Assembly: GCA_022826755.1 (NCBI GenBank)
Contig: JAJDUG010000005.1
Span: 62,001-126,000 of the forward strand
Reading direction: 5' to 3'
DNA length: 64,000 bases
From: Acidobacteriota bacterium
GTDB lineage: Bacteria > Acidobacteriota > Terriglobia > Versatilivoradales > Versatilivoraceae
Position numbers and translations under genes: made by a program. Below are positions 62,615-64,000 of the stretch, in pieces. The notes beneath the pieces are model-generated. The model searched no databases, had not been told where the DNA came from, and worked only from the letters and a program-made list of their open reading frames with translations. Numbering within the stretch: position 1 is the first letter of the stretch; each line of letters starts with the position of its first letter.

Positions 62615-64000
62615 CTAATCCCGAGGCCGATCACCAGGGGCTTGCCGGTTCATCTGCTGCTTCAGCACTTCAGCCTGCCGGTTCGCGCCCAGGCGCTTCA
62701 ATGTCTCGTACTCATTCTGCGCCGCCTCCCTGTTCCCCAGCGAGAGATGAGCCATTCCCAAAAAGAACCGGATTTCGGGATCCCGTGGCCGGATGGCCGC
62801 CGTCTTTTGAAAAGCCTCGAGGGCCTCGGGCAGTCGACCCAGTTGGGCATAGGCCAGGCCGAGGCTGGAAAGCCCCCCAGCATCGTCCGGCCTCAGCCGG
62901 ACGGCTTCCCGAAACGCCGCCAGGGCTTCTTCCAACTGTCCCAGTTCGTTGTGGGCCACCCCCAAATTGTAATGATAGTCGGCGTCTTGGGGATTGAGTT
63001 GGATGGCTTGGCGGAATGCTTCGACCGCCTGCCCTGTTCGGCCGGCTCGTGCCCGAGCCAAGCCCAGACTGTAGTGAGCCTCGGAAAGGTCGGGCTTGAG
63101 GCGAACCGCCTCGGAGAAGGCATCCAGGGCTTGCGGTTGCCGGCCCAACCTGGACAGGACCGTACCCATATTGAGATACACCTGGGCGTTGGCGGGTTCA
63201 ATGCTCAAGGCTCTCTCAAGCTCCTGAACGGCCCGGTTCCAATCCCCCTGCTGAAGATAGGCTGTCCCCAGGTTGGCAAAACCCTCGGCCAGAAAGGGGT
63301 TGTGCCGCACTGCCCTGCGAAAGTGGGCGATGGCCGATTCGCTCTGTCCCTGGCCCTTCGCGATGAGCCCCAAACCGATTTCGGCTTCTCCATAGGTGGG
63401 ATCGGCATCCAGGGCCAGCCGGTAGTGGCGGACGGCCTGGTTCCATTTCTCCTGCTCCCTCAGCATGTCCGCCAGCCTGGTGCGGGCAATGACCATGCGG
63501 GAATCCAAACCCAGGGCCTGGCGCAAACGAACCTCTGCCGCGTCCGGTTCGCCGGCCTCCAGCAAAGCCTTGCCCCATTCGGCAAAGAATTCGGGGTGCG
63601 AGGAAGTCCCCGGGCTCAAGCGGGGCTTCAGCTTGCTCAGTCCCTGCCTGAGATGGGAGGGCGACTGGATCTGTGCCAACCCCCAATAGATGTCCCGTTC
63701 CGATGCCGGGAGGGCTTCCGGGTCGTTCAGGACCACCGCCCCTTCATGGGGCGTATGGTTTTCCTCGAGCGGGGCCAGCAGGTCCCGGGCAGGCGGACGG
63801 CGCTGAATCCAGTGATCGGTCATCACCACGTGGACGGCGTCCTCGGTCCGCCGGCTGGGCATGTGGCAAGCCACGCAATCGCTTTGAGACGGTTGCGGAT
63901 GGACCTGGCTCGACAGGCCGGGGTGGCAGCTCATGCAGCGCTGGCGAAAATGTCGAGCGGCTTCCGGCCCTCGCGGAGTCCGATGGGGATCGTGGCAGGT
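62615..64000 (-). CDS. Multihaem cytochrome c-TPR fusion, copy 3 (5' end outside the window)
   Basis: The reading frame runs off the window edge; 461 codons are present. It starts in the haem domain with TCHDPH, the tail of a CTTCH-like motif, followed by CMSCH and CVACH, and then HMPSRRTEDAVHVVMTDHWI as in the other copies. About nine TPR units follow (AHYSLGLARARAGRTGQAVE, DYHYNLGVAHNELGQLEEAL). The first methionine in frame (63934) is internal. The C-terminus ends in APGDRPRD. With copies at 51101 and 59717 it shows a local expansion of this family. Confidence 0.88.
   Translation of the reverse strand, partial: TCHDPHRTPRGPEAARHFRQRCMSCHPGLSSQVHPQPSQSDCVACHMPSRRTEDAVHVVMTDHWIQRRPPARDLLAPLEENHTPHEGAVVLNDPEALPASERDIYWGLAQIQSPSHLRQGLSKLKPRLSPGTSSHPEFFAEWGKALLEAGEPDAAEVRLRQALGLDSRMVIARTRLADMLREQEKWNQAVRHYRLALDADPTYGEAEIGLGLIAKGQGQSESAIAHFRRAVRHNPFLAEGFANLGTAYLQQGDWNRAVQELERALSIEPANAQVYLNMGTVLSRLGRQPQALDAFSEAVRLKPDLSEAHYSLGLARARAGRTGQAVEAFRQAIQLNPQDADYHYNLGVAHNELGQLEEALAAFREAVRLRPDDAGGLSSLGLAYAQLGRLPEALEAFQKTAAIRPRDPEIRFFLGMAHLSLGNREAAQNEYETLKRLGANRQAEVLKQQMNRQAPGDRPRD

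Overview
The window looks like a piece of a high-GC Acidobacteriota chromosome. The lineage call rests on gene content: a secreted VWFA-related protein of the acidobacterial type (55821-58214), a GWxTD-motif protein (39010-40632), a Pal lipoprotein with an Ig-like insert, and PSCyt1/DUF1549/DUF1553 plus DUF1501 gene pairs. The last are also common in Planctomycetota and Verrucomicrobiota, so the phylum is an inference and the class is not resolved.

Layout. 1-9.6 kb is housekeeping: the start of miaB, recN, then a complete tolQ-tolR-tolA-tolB-pal-cpoB cell-envelope cluster, ssb and a likely pseudokinase. 10.1-20.4 kb carries an animal-type single-chain transketolase, exodeoxyribonuclease III, a pterin dehydratase, a Tat-exported TIM-barrel protein and a six-hairpin glycosidase-like protein (divergent), tRNA-Pro(UGG), rdgB, rph, a GerMN protein and an AmiC-type amidase. 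20.4-51.1 kb is an accessory region dominated by exported enzymes: six paralogues of one TIM-barrel, glycosidase-like family (called GHL-1 to GHL-6 here), two PSCyt1/DUF1549/DUF1553 + DUF1501 pairs, two Gfo/Idh/MocA-like proteins, an enolase-superfamily protein, a beta-propeller glycosidase-like protein, a GH67/GH20-like protein and an SDR. 51.1-64 kb carries three paralogous multihaem cytochrome c-TPR fusions (the last cut by the window edge), a TPR protein, a PIN/Phd toxin-antitoxin pair, the VWFA protein and a DUF3179 protein.

How it may work together (inference). Thirteen proteins between 13.3 and 51.1 kb begin with a twin-arginine motif, so the accessory region seems to encode a periplasmic set of folded enzymes for a complex glycan or its uronic-acid/sugar derivatives: glycosidase-like proteins to cut, Gfo/Idh and enolase-superfamily members to oxidise or dehydrate, and haem-bearing PSCyt1 proteins that could accept electrons. 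No substrate can be named from sequence alone.

Non-coding structure is unusually rich. Intergenic gaps are filled with CACGAA/TTCGTG-type repeats. At least three copies of a composite element of about 95 bp sit 3-6 bp past a stop codon in the same relative orientation. Repeat sequence also runs into the coding ends of two genes, the tail of transketolase and the start of amiC. Several convergent gene pairs overlap or nearly touch at their stop codons.
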